Below are positions 1 to 9,104 of a stretch of DNA of 42,425 bases, piece after piece. A program made the position numbers and the translations under genes. This stretch comes from an uncultured Clostridia bacterium (GTDB lineage Bacteria > Bacillota > Clostridia > TANB77 > CAG-508), in assembly GCA_944390395.1 (NCBI GenBank), contig CALXPY010000010.1:1-42425 (forward strand). Direction: 5' to 3'. The notes beneath the pieces were generated by a model. The model saw only the letters and a list, made by a program, of their open reading frames with translations, ran no database searches and was not told the DNA's origin. How positions within the stretch are numbered: the first letter of the stretch is position 1; the number at the start of each line of letters is the position of its first letter.

Positions 1-123
1 TGTGAAAAGAAAATTGCAGAACTTATTGATAAAGGTTTTGCGATTGTCGGTGTACATCGTACACCAGAAATCTTTGATTTCAAAATTGAGCTAACTTATA
101 AACCTGTTACGGTAAATAGCTAA
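1..123 (+). CDS. Unknown protein, C-terminal 40 residues only
   Basis: An open frame enters from the left edge and stops with TAA at 121-123. The visible part includes KGFAIVGVHRTPEIFDFKI and ends in TVNS. I do not recognise a family. Codon choice (GCG, GTC, ACG, CGT) is less AT-biased than in the neighbouring genes, which could mean transfer. A GC-rich terminator follows directly, so the gene ends its transcript here. Function unknown. Confidence 0.7.
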   Translation, partial: CEKKIAELIDKGFAIVGVHRTPEIFDFKIELTYKPVTVNS

Positions 124-137
124 TGGTTTAACCTTTC

Positions 138-172
138 TCCCGCTGGAGCGTGCTCCGGTGGGATTTTCTTTA
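138..172 (+). terminator. Rho-independent terminator of the edge gene
   Basis: The stem is 138-148 paired with 153-163 (two G-T wobbles, CGTG loop), followed by TTTTCTTT. It is GC-rich, unlike most hairpins in this window. Confidence 0.85.
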
Positions 173-261
173 TTGTATCGGAATTAACTGTTTTTCTATA
201 CACATCTGTTAGCGAAGCTTTTTATTTAATAGGAATTTCGGAGAAATTTTCTATTTAGATA

Positions 262-292
262 AACAAAAGAGATGCTAAAAAATTAGCATCTC
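262..292 (-). terminator. Terminator of spoVG
   Basis: A perfect 10-bp stem, GAGATGCTAA against TTAGCATCTC (269-278/283-292), has a 4-nt loop. On the minus strand it is followed by TTTTGTTT, just after the spoVG stop codon. Confidence 0.85.
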
Positions 293-305
293 ATATTTGT
301 TAAAA

Positions 306-581
306 TTATTCAGCTGCTTCTTCGCTTCCTAGATCTTCATAAGCTTTTAATATAGCATTTTGAATTTTTTCTCTAGCTTCAGCGTTGATTGGATGAGCTA
401 TATCCTTGAATTCTCCATTTCTTAATTTGTTGCTTGGCATAGCAATGAAGAATCCTCCTTCTTTCTTTTCAATAACTTTAATGTCGTGAACAACGAATTC
501 ATTATCGAATGTAACAGAAGCTACTGCTTTCATTCTTGTTTCAGAATTCATTTTTTTGATACGTACATCTGTAATTTGCAT
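306..581 (-). CDS. spoVG: SpoVG, sporulation/septation regulator
   Basis: SpoVG is a small RNA/DNA-binding regulator that affects asymmetric septation, sporulation and envelope genes in Firmicutes. The 91-residue product starts [10 protein letters not shown] and carries the family's [16 protein letters not shown] and DIAHPIN segments. I chose the ATG at 581 because the family begins there and AAGGCGGTG lies 6-7 bases upstream. A GTG at 620 in the same frame would add 13 residues, but it lies only about 17 bases from the predicted transcript start. The gene is monocistronic between a sigma-H promoter and its own terminator. Having murC next to it recalls the purR-spoVG-murC-glmU neighbourhood of other Clostridia. 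Confidence 0.96.
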   Translation of the reverse strand: MQITDVRIKKMNSETRMKAVASVTFDNEFVVHDIKVIEKKEGGFFIAMPSNKLRNGEFKDIAHPINAEAREKIQNAILKAYEDLGSEEAAE

Positions 582-643
582 TTGAGCACCGCCTTCCAAA
601 GTTTTAAATATTTTGTACACTAATTTATATGTACAATTATATT

Positions 644-670
644 ATTCTACAAAAAAATTTTTTTTCCTTC
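644..670 (-). promoter_or_regulatory. Sigma-H promoter of spoVG
   Basis: On the minus strand, GAAGGAAAA (662-670) is separated by exactly 11 bases from GTAGAAT (644-650). This fits the sigma-H consensus RnAGGAWWW-N11-12-RnnGAAT at every defined position. The predicted transcript start near 637 gives a leader of about 55 bases. B. subtilis spoVG is a classic sigma-H gene, which supports the call. The rest of 621-974 is AT-rich with nothing else I recognise. Confidence 0.8.
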
Positions 671-974
671 TATTTTTTACATTTTTTATATTTTTTTCTT
701 CATTTTATAGTAAACTTTATTTTTATTACGTCTTTCTGTATAAAATAGTTTGAAACTACTTATAATATTTTAAGTAATACTATATTTCATTGCTTTTTTA
801 ATATTTTCCCATATTATATTAATTATATTCACATTTTTTTAATCAATTCATAAAATATACTAAATTTAATTAGAAACAGAGGTTACTTAATTAAAATTCT
901 TTGTTATTACCTTTTTCTAATTTAATTTCAAAGATATACACTATTAGATAAATACATATTTTTTATTAAAAATA

Positions 975-1003
975 TTGAAAAAACAACAAAAAAAGTATAT
1001 AAT
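975..1003 (+). promoter_or_regulatory. Sigma-A promoter of murC
   Basis: TTGAAA (975-980), a 17-base spacer and TATAAT (998-1003) lie about 35 bases before the murC start. Confidence 0.8.
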
Positions 1004-1038
1004 GATTTATGCAATAAATTTAAAAGGGGTGTAGCATT

Positions 1039-2421
1039 GTGGCTAATATTGAAGAAATAAAACAATATAAACATGTACATTTGATTGGAATTGGCGGTAT
1101 AAGCATGAGTGGTATTGCCGAAATTCTAAATAATTGGGGGATTAAAGTAACTGGTTCTGATATTTCAAAATCAGAAGCTACTGATATGCTTATTAAGAAC
1201 GGTATTAGTGTAAAAATAGGGCATGATTTAGATTCTTTAGAAAGAGCTGATGTAGTTGTATACAGTGCTGCAGTACCTAAAAATGATATCGAATTACAAA
1301 GAGCCAAAGAATTGGGTATACCTATTATAGAAAGAGGGACATTTCTTGGTAAGATAACTAAGGCATATAATGACAGTATTTGTGTTTCTGGAACACATGG
1401 AAAAACTACTACTACTTCTATGATATCTTTATGTTTCTTAGAAGCATCTAAGGATCCTTCTATACAAGTTGGAGCCTTTTTAAAACAATTAGGAGCTAAT
1501 TATAGGGTTGGTAATAGTGAATATTTTATTATAGAAGCTTGTGAATATGTTGAAAGTTATTTAAAATTGTTTCCCAAAACAGAAGTTATATTAAATATAG
1601 ACAATGATCATTTAGATTACTTTGGAAACTTAGAAAATATAGTTAAATCTTTTAATAAATATATTGGTTTGTTACCTCAAGATGGTTTACTTGTAATAAA
1701 TAGTGATGATCCTAATTGTAAACATATTATAAAATCTGCTTGTTGTAAAGTTTTAACCTATGGAATTGAAAATGAAAATGCAAATTTCGTTGCTAGAAAT
1801 ATTTCTTTTGACAAAAATGGTTTCCCTACATTTGATGTTTACTATAATAACAACTTTTTTAAGACTATAAAACTATCTGTTCCAGGACGCCATAATGTTT
1901 TTAATGCTCTTGCATGTATTGCTGTTTGTTTTGCTTATAATATTGAAAAAGAAGATATAAAAAATGCTTTATTAAAATATACTGGTGCTCATAGAAGATT
2001 TGAATTAGTGGGAACAGAAAATGGTATAACTGTATACGATGATTATGGTCATCATCCTACAGAAATTAAAGCAACGTTTAATGCATTAAAACAAAAAGAA
2101 TATAATCAATCTTGGGTAATATTCCAACCTCATACATATAGTAGAACAAAAGAATTATTGGACGATTTTGCCTCTGCATTGATCAATTTTGATAATATTA
2201 TAGTTACTGATATATATGCTGCCAGAGAAGATAATACTTTTAATATTTCTTCTTTAGATTTAGTAGATAAAATTAAATCTTTAGGAAAAGGAGCTATATA
2301 TATAAAAGATTTTGACGAAATTGTTCAATACATTTTAGATAATGCTCAAGATGGAGATATTGTATTAACTTTAGGAGCAGGAACTGTAACAAACATTGGA
2401 CCAATGATTATAAATAAATAA
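1039..2421 (+). CDS. murC: UDP-N-acetylmuramate--L-alanine ligase
   Basis: MurC adds L-alanine to UDP-MurNAc using ATP, the first step of stem-peptide synthesis in the cytoplasm. The product has 460 residues, normal for the family. The N-terminal Rossmann part has GIGGISMSG (17-25). The ATP-binding loop GTHGKTT lies at 118-124. NIDNDHLDYFG and PHTYSRTKELLDDFA mark the central and C-terminal domains. The start is GTG, with AAAGGGGTG 8-10 bases upstream. The gene has its own sigma-A promoter and terminator, so it appears to be a single-gene transcript. Confidence 0.97.
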   Translation: MANIEEIKQYKHVHLIGIGGISMSGIAEILNNWGIKVTGSDISKSEATDMLIKNGISVKIGHDLDSLERADVVVYSAAVPKNDIELQRAKELGIPIIERGTFLGKITKAYNDSICVSGTHGKTTTTSMISLCFLEASKDPSIQVGAFLKQLGANYRVGNSEYFIIEACEYVESYLKLFPKTEVILNIDNDHLDYFGNLENIVKSFNKYIGLLPQDGLLVINSDDPNCKHIIKSACCKVLTYGIENENANFVARNISFDKNGFPTFDVYYNNNFFKTIKLSVPGRHNVFNALACIAVCFAYNIEKEDIKNALLKYTGAHRRFELVGTENGITVYDDYGHHPTEIKATFNALKQKEYNQSWVIFQPHTYSRTKELLDDFASALINFDNIIVTDIYAAREDNTFNISSLDLVDKIKSLGKGAIYIKDFDEIVQYILDNAQDGDIVLTLGAGTVTNIGPMIINK

Positions 2422-2424
2422 CTT

Positions 2425-2459
2425 AAAGACCTATAAAGAAATTCTTTATAGGTCTTTTT
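2425..2459 (+). terminator. Terminator of murC
   Basis: A stem of about 14 bp (AAAGACCTATAAAG with CTTTATAGGTCTTT, 2425-2438/2444-2457) is followed by a short T run. It lies between convergent genes and may also stop the minus-strand transcript, although the T tract is weaker that way. Confidence 0.75.
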
Positions 2460-2460
2460 A

Positions 2461-3567
2461 TTACTCTTGTTGATAATTTTCTTTGTTCAATGTAGGGAAA
2501 GTAAATTTCATACTATTCTCCGACAAATTACCATCTTCTTCATGGTTTGTTAAAAATTCATCTGATCCTTTCATAAAGTATTGATATCTTAATTCATCTG
2601 TTAATTCTCCGTTTCCCTGAATAATTGGATCGTCCCATGTTAAATCTATAGCATACCATCTATTATTTACTTGCACGTAATTCCACATATGTGATTCTTC
2701 TTTTCCCTCTGTATCAGTTGCTGTTCCTGATACTAATACAGTAGGTATGTTTAATCCGTCAAGAATATATTTAAATGCTCTTGCATATCCTTCACATACT
2801 GCTGAAGCATGGTTTAAAGCACCATAAATATCATAAATATGTTCACTATCTAGTTCAGTATCATATTGTAAATTATCAATTAACCAATTGTGTATTATTA
2901 AAATTTTATTGTAGTCATCAAATCCCTTTACAAGCTCTACAACTTCTTCTTTTATTCCTTGTATATAATCTACAGCAGATCTAGCTTCTTCTGCCGTAGT
3001 TATTTCCCCTTTAAGATAATTTGTATTTTCACCATTTCCTAATGTTACTTTATATGTACCTATGCCACCAACTACCTCATATTCAGTTGTTAAAACTAAC
3101 TTACTTGGTTCTACATAAAATACATCTACATTATCATAGTAAAAAGCATTCCACGCAGATTGAAAAGCAGTATTTAGTTTTTCTTCTCCATCTTCTTCAT
3201 GTAATAAAGTATTAAAACTTGAATCAAAATCTATAGTATAATTACCTGTTAGTAAATTATCTTTCTCTCTTTTTAATCCATCATAAATCATTTTAGCATT
3301 GTCATCTAATTGATTGTAATAATAACTAGATGCAATAGTTTCTTGATTTGTTGGAATTTCTGTATTTGGCTGAATTTCTGGTATATCTTCTCCACTACCA
3401 CTTCCTGTTATCTCGTTTCCTACTTGTTCATTATTAAATTGATTTTGTAAAGTATCACGTGGTGTTCCTCCTGTAACTTGCATTATTATCATAGCAATTA
3501 AAGCTATAACTATAGCCACTATAAGTACTATTATACAAATTAAAGCTATGTTCTTCTTATTTTTCAT
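2461..3567 (-). CDS. Membrane-anchored transglutaminase-like protein
   Basis: A single N-terminal membrane segment (residues about 8-30) is followed by a low-complexity linker rich in E, N, P and T, then a transglutaminase-like domain outside the cell. The catalytic triad of the papain-like transglutaminase fold is visible as Cys258 (SAVCEGYARAF), His293 (ESHMWNYV) and Asp308 (AIDLTWDDP). Such domains act as proteases, amidases or cross-linking enzymes on wall or surface proteins; the substrate here cannot be told. The 368-residue product has AAAGAGGTT upstream of its ATG. It lies alone between murC and rubrerythrin. Confidence 0.85.
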   Translation of the reverse strand: MKNKKNIALICIIVLIVAIVIALIAMIIMQVTGGTPRDTLQNQFNNEQVGNEITGSGSGEDIPEIQPNTEIPTNQETIASSYYYNQLDDNAKMIYDGLKREKDNLLTGNYTIDFDSSFNTLLHEEDGEEKLNTAFQSAWNAFYYDNVDVFYVEPSKLVLTTEYEVVGGIGTYKVTLGNGENTNYLKGEITTAEEARSAVDYIQGIKEEVVELVKGFDDYNKILIIHNWLIDNLQYDTELDSEHIYDIYGALNHASAVCEGYARAFKYILDGLNIPTVLVSGTATDTEGKEESHMWNYVQVNNRWYAIDLTWDDPIIQGNGELTDELRYQYFMKGSDEFLTNHEEDGNLSENSMKFTFPTLNKENYQQE

Positions 3568-3709
3568 AATAACCTCTTTCCCAAAATTATTAAAAAATTT
3601 TATCTAAAAATGTAAAATAATGTCCTTAATATAAATTATACTTTTAAACCAATTTAATGTCAACAAGAATATTTTAGAATTTAAATTTATAAATTAGCTT
3701 TTATATTTA

Positions 3710-3738
3710 TTGACTTTTAAATTTTTATGTAATATTAT
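3710..3738 (+). promoter_or_regulatory. Sigma-A promoter of rubrerythrin
   Basis: TTGACT (3710-3715), a 17-base spacer and TATTAT (3733-3738) lie about 30 bases before the start codon. AGGAGGT stands between the promoter and the gene. Confidence 0.75.
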
Positions 3739-3770
3739 ATACATGTAAATATTTTATTAGGAGGTTAAAC

Positions 3771-4304
3771 ATGGAATTAAAAGGATCAAAAACAGAAAAA
3801 AATCTAATGGCTGCCTTCTCTGGTGAATCAGAGGCAAGAAACAAATATACATATTTTGCTAGTGTGGCAAAAAAAGAAGGTTATGAGCAAATAGCTGCTA
3901 TATTCTTAGAAACAGCTGAAAACGAGAAAGAGCATGCTAAATTACACTTTAAATATTTAAATGGAATTGGAGATACAAAAGCTAATTTAGCTGATGCAGC
4001 TGCTGGTGAAAATTATGAATGGACAGATATGTATGCAAAATTTGCTAAAGAAGCTGATGAAGAAGGATTTACAGAAATTGCTGCTACTTTTAGAGGAATT
4101 GCAGAAGTTGAAAAACATCATGAAGAAAGATATAGAAAATTATTATCTAATCTAGAAAACGGTGAAGTATTTAAAAAAGGAAGTATTGTTATTTGGAAAT
4201 GTAGAAATTGTGGACATATTCATGTTGGATTAGAAGCTCCAACAATTTGCCCTGTTTGTAGACATCCTCAATCTTTCTTTGAAGTATCTACAGAAAATTA
4301 TTAA
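3771..4304 (+). CDS. rbr: Rubrerythrin
   Basis: Rubrerythrin reduces hydrogen peroxide in anaerobes using electrons from rubredoxin or NADH-linked carriers. The N-terminal four-helix ferritin-like domain supplies the diiron ligands, visible as Glu20 in GESEARNKY, the ENEKEHAK segment (about 51-57) and [10 protein letters not shown] (about 112-121). The C-terminal rubredoxin-like iron site is Cys144-x2-Cys147 with Cys160-x2-Cys163. Its 177 residues are slightly fewer than the usual 190 or so. A strong AGGAGGT and a sigma-A promoter suggest high vegetative expression. It implies an anaerobic lifestyle with oxidative defence. Confidence 0.95.
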   Translation: MELKGSKTEKNLMAAFSGESEARNKYTYFASVAKKEGYEQIAAIFLETAENEKEHAKLHFKYLNGIGDTKANLADAAAGENYEWTDMYAKFAKEADEEGFTEIAATFRGIAEVEKHHEERYRKLLSNLENGEVFKKGSIVIWKCRNCGHIHVGLEAPTICPVCRHPQSFFEVSTENY

Positions 4305-4339
4305 TAATAATAGCTGGCATATTTTTACTATTAACTAAG

Positions 4340-4370
4340 AAAAGGAGATGATTTTATTCATCTCCTTTTT
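4340..4370 (+). terminator. Terminator of rubrerythrin
   Basis: A 12-bp stem, AAAAGGAGATGA with TCATCTCCTTTT, has the loop TTTTAT and continues into TTTTTT. Confidence 0.85.
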
Positions 4371-4412
4371 TGAATATCTAAAATATTTTTTTAATCAAAA
4401 TGTTTTTGTCTA

Positions 4413-5723
4413 TTAGTTGCACAATTCTGCTATTAGGTCATATTCTTCTACTTCTGTAACTTTTACTGTTACAAATTCTCCACTATCTAAATTTTTATCT
4501 GTTTTTATATACACAATTCCATCTATTTCTGGTGCATCCATATAGCTTCTTCCTACATAATATTCTCCATTAAATGTAGAGCCTTCTATCATTACTTCTA
4601 TTTCTTTATTTAGTTTTTTTTGCATATTTTCTTTTGAAATTCCTTGTTGTAGTTTCATTATTTTATTATATCTACTTTTCTTAGCAGCGCCATGTACCTG
4701 ATCTCTTAATCTTTCAGCTGGTGTACCTTCTTCTTTAGAATAACTAAATGCTCCTAATTTATCAAATTTCGCTTCTTTTACAAATGAATATAGTTCTTCA
4801 AAATCCCTGTCTGTTTCACCTGGGAATCCCACCATAACAGTTGTTCTTATTACTACCTCTGGTATTTCTTGTCTTAGCTTATTTATTAAGTTTCTTATAC
4901 TTGTACCATCACTATGCCTATTCATTCTTTTTAATACAGTATCAGAAATATGTTGTATTGGTATATCAAAATATTTGCATATTTTGTCATTTTCTTTAAC
5001 CACCTTAATTAATTCATCATCTATTGTTTCTGGGTAAGCATATAGGAAGCGAATCCATTTAATTTTTTCTATTTTGCATATTTCTGTTAATAATTCTGCT
5101 AATCTTGGTCTTCCATATATATCTATACCATATTTAGTAGTATCTTGTGCTGTAAGTATTATTTCTTTATAACCTTTTTCTGCTAATTCTTTTACTTCTT
5201 CTATTATGTCTTCGAAATCCCTACTTTTTAGTGGACCTCTTATGTAAGGAATTGCGCAATATGTACACCTATTGCTACAGCCATCTGCTATTTTTACATA
5301 TGCATAATTGTTACCAGTTGTTATGACTCTATCTTTTATTTTATCAAAATTGATTTTTTCTTTTATTTCTTCGTCTTTAATTAGCTTTTCTACTTTTTGC
5401 CATAATTTGTCATAATCACTATATTTTATATATAAGTCTACTTCTGGTATTAATTTTTCTAAATCTGTTAAATATCTTTGTACCAAACACCCCATTACTA
5501 TTAAAAATTTACATTTTTTCTTTTTGTATTCAGCCATTTCCAAAATTGTATCTATCGCTTCTTGTTTAGCACTTTCTATAAATCCACACGTGTTTATGAC
5601 TATAATTTCTGCTTCTTCTTGATTATTTACTATTTCATATCCATTATTTTTAAATAGACCTATTACTTTTTCTGTATCTACTAAATTTTTATTACAACCT
5701 AATGATATAAATCCTACTTTCAC
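4413..5723 (-). CDS. rimO: Ribosomal protein uS12 methylthiotransferase RimO
   Basis: RimO is a radical-SAM enzyme that adds a methylthio group to an aspartate of ribosomal protein S12. The UPF0004 domain gives cluster cysteines 10, 46 and 79. The radical-SAM motif CSNRCTYC (cysteines 149, 153, 156) is followed by a C-terminal TRAM domain. SLGCNKNLVDTE and NTCGFIESAKQEAIDTIL separate RimO from MiaB. I prefer the GTG at 5723 because GGAG sits 5 bases before it and the family starts at this point. The ATG at 5750 adds 9 residues but has no ribosome site. It lies 57 bases after the CapA-like gene on the same strand. Confidence 0.94.
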   Translation of the reverse strand: MKVGFISLGCNKNLVDTEKVIGLFKNNGYEIVNNQEEAEIIVINTCGFIESAKQEAIDTILEMAEYKKKKCKFLIVMGCLVQRYLTDLEKLIPEVDLYIKYSDYDKLWQKVEKLIKDEEIKEKINFDKIKDRVITTGNNYAYVKIADGCSNRCTYCAIPYIRGPLKSRDFEDIIEEVKELAEKGYKEIILTAQDTTKYGIDIYGRPRLAELLTEICKIEKIKWIRFLYAYPETIDDELIKVVKENDKICKYFDIPIQHISDTVLKRMNRHSDGTSIRNLINKLRQEIPEVVIRTTVMVGFPGETDRDFEELYSFVKEAKFDKLGAFSYSKEEGTPAERLRDQVHGAAKKSRYNKIMKLQQGISKENMQKKLNKEIEVMIEGSTFNGEYYVGRSYMDAPEIDGIVYIKTDKNLDSGEFVTVKVTEVEEYDLIAELCN

Positions 5724-5780
5724 TTTTTCTCCATTCCTTTCACTTGTCATAAATTTGATTTAAAAATAACTTTAAATATT

Positions 5781-7038
5781 TTATTTTATTAATCCTTCTA
5801 ATAAATCCAATCCATCTAATAGTTTATCATATTGTTCTTTGCTTATTATATCGGTATCACCACTAGCATATTGTTTTGCAGTTCCTTTCATATCAATCAA
5901 TTGATATCTATTTTCTGCATTTTCTCCATTATCTAATACATAAATTGGTGTATAATCTACCTTACTTAAAACAACTTCCCCTGTATCACCTTTTTTTCTT
6001 AACTCTATATTTAATACTAGCTCCACTTTTGATTTTTCATTATCAATAGAAGATATATAATTTCCTAAAGAATATGCTACAAATACATTTTCTCCATCTT
6101 TATTTTTCTTTATTTCCATTGGTTGTACAGTAGCTGCATGATTCCCTAAAATTACATTTGCTCCATTTTCTATCAAATAGTTAGCCATCTCTTTTTGTTC
6201 ATCATTTACAGTATTACTATTTTCATCTCCCCAATGCATTATTACAAATATGAAATCTGATTGTTCTTTTGCTTGTTCTAGATCTTTTTTTACTTGTTCT
6301 TTATCAAAAATATTAATATATTCTACATCTTTGCTCGATTTATCATCTTGATTTTCCACACCATAAGTATATGCTAAAAATGCTATTTTTACATTTTTTA
6401 CTGTCTTTACCTTTATTCGCTCTTCTTCATTTAGGCTATCTCCTACTACATCAAATCCAGTTTTGGTTAAAAGTTTTTTTGTATCTTCTATTCCTTCTTT
6501 TCCATAATCTAAGCTATGATTATGACTGATACTTACAAGATTTATACCACTTTCTTTTACTGCTTGTGCAAATTCTTTTGGAGAATTTCTTTTTCCATAT
6601 CCAGAATAATTTCCATTAACAAAATTAGTTTCCATTGTTCCTAAAGTTATATCACTTCTTTGAATAAATCCTTTTATGTTTCCAAACATTGGTGTAAAGT
6701 TGTATGTTTTAGTTTCTTCATTATATGCATCTTCTAACATCTCATCTCCACATAAAATGTCACCGTACAGCTGAAACTCTTATTATTTCATCTCTTACTG
6801 TTGAATTTGATGAATCTATACTTCTTTCAGTTTCTTCAAAGATAGCCTCAATTTGCTTATCCAATTCTTCTTTTTGTGAAGCTAATTCCAAACTATCTTG
6901 ATAGTTTCTAAACTTAATAATCACTATAGAAGCTACTATAATTACAAATAAAATTGCCATTATAATTAAGAAAGTTTTTAAATCTATTACTTCTGTTATT
7001 CTCTTGATAATCCTTTTATTTCTTCTGTTTCTTGCCAT
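5781..7038 (-). pseudogene. CapA-like metallophosphatase, split by one extra base
   Basis: Two open frames form one CapA-family (PGA_cap) gene. The upstream part (7038 to about 6760) encodes a membrane anchor (FLIIMAILFVIIVASIVII) and ends in RVSAVR-stop. The downstream frame, read back past its first ATG, begins GDILCGDEMLEDA. Removing one C on the minus strand (plus-strand G6765) joins them into VSAVGDILCGDEM, the metal-binding start of this fold. The other expected motifs follow: SISHNHSLDYG, MHWGDE, LGNHAATVQP and SLGNY. CapA proteins act outside the membrane on poly-glutamate or other wall polymers. I chose the ATG at 7038 for its GGTGATT ribosome site. This is either a real frameshift or a sequencing error. 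Confidence 0.8.
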
Positions 7039-7089
7039 TACAATCACCATAAATAATTTACCATATTTTAGTATTACAGTCAAGAGCAC

Positions 7090-7126
7090 AAAAAAGTGCT
7101 ACTAGAATTTTCAGTAACACTTTTTT
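7090..7126 (-). terminator. Terminator of the DAP-dehydrogenase-like gene
   Basis: AAAAAAGTG pairs with CACTTTTTT around an imperfect TTACT/AGTAG stretch, with T runs on both sides. It directly follows the stop at 7131 on the minus strand. Confidence 0.75.
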
Positions 7127-7130
7127 GTTC

Positions 7131-8207
7131 TTATCTTACATATTCATTTAATGGTTTTGTTCTATATTGTAATTCTCCAAATTTTTCTGTTGTTACATAT
7201 CCTGGTACACTGTTAATTACATCTGGTATACGATTTACAACACTTGCACAAGTTAATTCAACTGTACTTGGTCTTGATACAACTATAGTTGTATTTGGTT
7301 CTCCATATATTGTCCATTCATTTTTATCATAATCTTCTTTTGAATATACTTTACCTATACATTGTGTTTCTAATGTTATTCCCTCTTTAGTTGTTGTTGT
7401 AACTACTGCACTCATTCCTGTCGCATCTCCTTTTTTTACTGTCATTCCTAAAGTTGATGAGTATAGGTCTTCTGTATATGTTTGTGGGACTGTTTTTTGT
7501 GTTTGGTTTTCCACTGTTAGTCCTAATTTAGAACATAACCATCCATTTACATTCCACATATATGATGGCAAATAATTACCACTTTCTATTACTTTTTGTC
7601 TTTCTTCGTCTGATATTCTATCTACTGATGCTACTTGTTTATCAAATTCGTCTAATGTAAGTCCTGCTCCATGAGCTTTTGCTAATGCAATTCCATAATC
7701 TTCTACATTATAGCTTGAACTTCCTTGAATTTTTGTTATTTTATGTGTTGATCCTGCAATTGAGCTTATTAATTGTCCCCAATAAATATCTTGGTATCCA
7801 CTTCCTGTAATTGTACATCCTGTCTTTTTAGCCATTTCGTCCAACTCTTTAGTAACTGCTGGATTTGAATTTTGAGGATAAAATGCTTCTTCACAAGTTG
7901 TAATAGCATTTACTCCTAATTTTGCACATAGCATAAGTGCATCTTTTACATCTGCTATAAGACTCATAGTTGTAACTATAGCTATATCTGGTTTAACAGT
8001 TTTTATCATTTCTTCTGCATCTTCTAAAGAAACTACTTTTACATTTTTAGCTTCTTGTCCCATTATTTCTCCAATGTCTTTTCCTATTACATCTGGATTA
8101 ACATCTATAGCACCTACAACTTCTCCTCCTTTTTCATAAACATATCTCATAGTGTATACCGCCATTTTGCCAGTTCCAAATTGAACCACTTTGACCTTTC
8201 TATCCAT
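7131..8207 (-). CDS. DapB-like NAD(P) oxidoreductase, 2,4-diaminopentanoate dehydrogenase-like
   Basis: The N-terminus has a Rossmann dinucleotide loop (VVQFGTGKMA) and a DapB-like layout: GAIDVNPDVIGKDIGE, then VTTMS and TTCEEAFYP. Overall length and order resemble the 2,4-diaminopentanoate dehydrogenase family of ornithine fermentation. Relatives also include uncharacterised dihydrodipicolinate-reductase-like proteins, so the substrate is not settled. No other ornithine-pathway genes are near, which weakens that assignment. I chose the ATG at 8207, since AAAGGA is about 8 bases upstream; the ATG at 8216 overlaps that site. A terminator follows, so it is probably a single-gene transcript. 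Confidence 0.75.
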   Translation of the reverse strand: MDRKVKVVQFGTGKMAVYTMRYVYEKGGEVVGAIDVNPDVIGKDIGEIMGQEAKNVKVVSLEDAEEMIKTVKPDIAIVTTMSLIADVKDALMLCAKLGVNAITTCEEAFYPQNSNPAVTKELDEMAKKTGCTITGSGYQDIYWGQLISSIAGSTHKITKIQGSSSYNVEDYGIALAKAHGAGLTLDEFDKQVASVDRISDEERQKVIESGNYLPSYMWNVNGWLCSKLGLTVENQTQKTVPQTYTEDLYSSTLGMTVKKGDATGMSAVVTTTTKEGITLETQCIGKVYSKEDYDKNEWTIYGEPNTTIVVSRPSTVELTCASVVNRIPDVINSVPGYVTTEKFGELQYRTKPLNEYVR

Positions 8208-8288
8208 TAGCATCATCCTTTCTAAAATTAATTTATACTTAGATTATATACCATATTTAATTATATATACAAGTATATTTTTAATTTT

Positions 8289-8918
8289 TTAATGTGCCAA
8301 ATTTTCAAAATTTTGTGCCCCTGTAAAAACATTACTTATACCTTGTGCTAAGCTTCCAAATAAATTTCCTAACACGTCAACTATTGTTTTTATAATCATA
8401 TTCTCTTCATAAAATCCTACAATTATTTTATTAGTCGGTGGAAAGAACCACAAAGCTGAGCAAATAATAATCATAATTAATATTGTAATTATTAAATCTT
8501 TAAATTCTCTTTTATCTCTTTTTCTAAAAATATTTCGTTTTATATTCTTTACTCCAGAAGAATATACTTTTTTATAATGTCTACTCATGTTTTTTAATTC
8601 TTTATTTGGATCAAATTCTTCTTTTTCCCTTTTATATACAACATTTTTATTTGAATCTTTTATCTTTCTTTCTATTTCTTCTTTAATTCTATTTTCTCTA
8701 TCTATTTTTAATTCATTATCATATTGTTCTCTTTTTTGGTCATCCATTAATATTTCAAATGCTTCATTTATTTTTTTCATATTTTCTTCTGCATTTTTCT
8801 TATTCTTTTCATCTTGCAAATCTGGATGATACCTTTTAGCTAAAACTTTATATGCTTTTTCAATTACTTCTTTTGATGCATTTTCACTCACTTCTAAAAT
8901 TTCATATAATGTTTTCAT
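8289..8918 (-). CDS. Membrane protein with N-terminal J-domain
   Basis: The first 70 residues form a DnaJ J-domain: [20 protein letters not shown], then the HPD tripeptide at 31-33 in RYHPDLQD. A charged coiled region follows. One strong membrane segment lies near residues 142-159 ([18 protein letters not shown]), with a weakly hydrophobic tail. The zinc and substrate domains of true DnaJ are absent, so it would recruit Hsp70 (DnaK) to the membrane rather than act as a general co-chaperone. The start is uncertain: ATG 8918 fits the domain, while TTG 8924 has better spacing from AGAAAGGA. Specific role unknown. Confidence 0.8.
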   Translation of the reverse strand: MKTLYEILEVSENASKEVIEKAYKVLAKRYHPDLQDEKNKKNAEENMKKINEAFEILMDDQKREQYDNELKIDRENRIKEEIERKIKDSNKNVVYKREKEEFDPNKELKNMSRHYKKVYSSGVKNIKRNIFRKRDKREFKDLIITILIMIIICSALWFFPPTNKIIVGFYEENMIIKTIVDVLGNLFGSLAQGISNVFTGAQNFENLAH

Positions 8919-9061
8919 AATCAATTGCATTCCTTTCTAATGCATAAATTAATTGAAAAATGGTAAATAAATCATTTTCCCGTATTAATCCCATAAATTA
9001 TTATTTTTTATAATAGTATATCATTTTTATTACGAAAAACATAGTATTTTACAATAAATTG

Positions 9062-9070
9062 TGATATAAT
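9062..9070 (+). promoter_or_regulatory. Extended -10 promoter of the DUF4364 gene
   Basis: TGATATAAT at 9062-9070 is a perfect TGn-TATAAT extended -10 with no good -35 box. It lies about 25 bases before AGGAG and the TTG start. Confidence 0.6.
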
Positions 9071-9104
9071 ATTGTTAAATTTTGATATATAGGAGTTGAG
9101 CACA

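Noticed and set aside
582..620. Longer SpoVG start at the GTG at 620
   Set aside because: The 13 extra residues are not part of the family, the GTG lies very close to the predicted transcript start, and a good ribosome site precedes the ATG at 581.
6755..6775. Programmed +1 frameshift in the CapA-like gene
   Set aside because: A tRNA on GTA would have to re-pair with TAC, which is poor, and there is no stimulatory site. Mutation or sequencing error is simpler.
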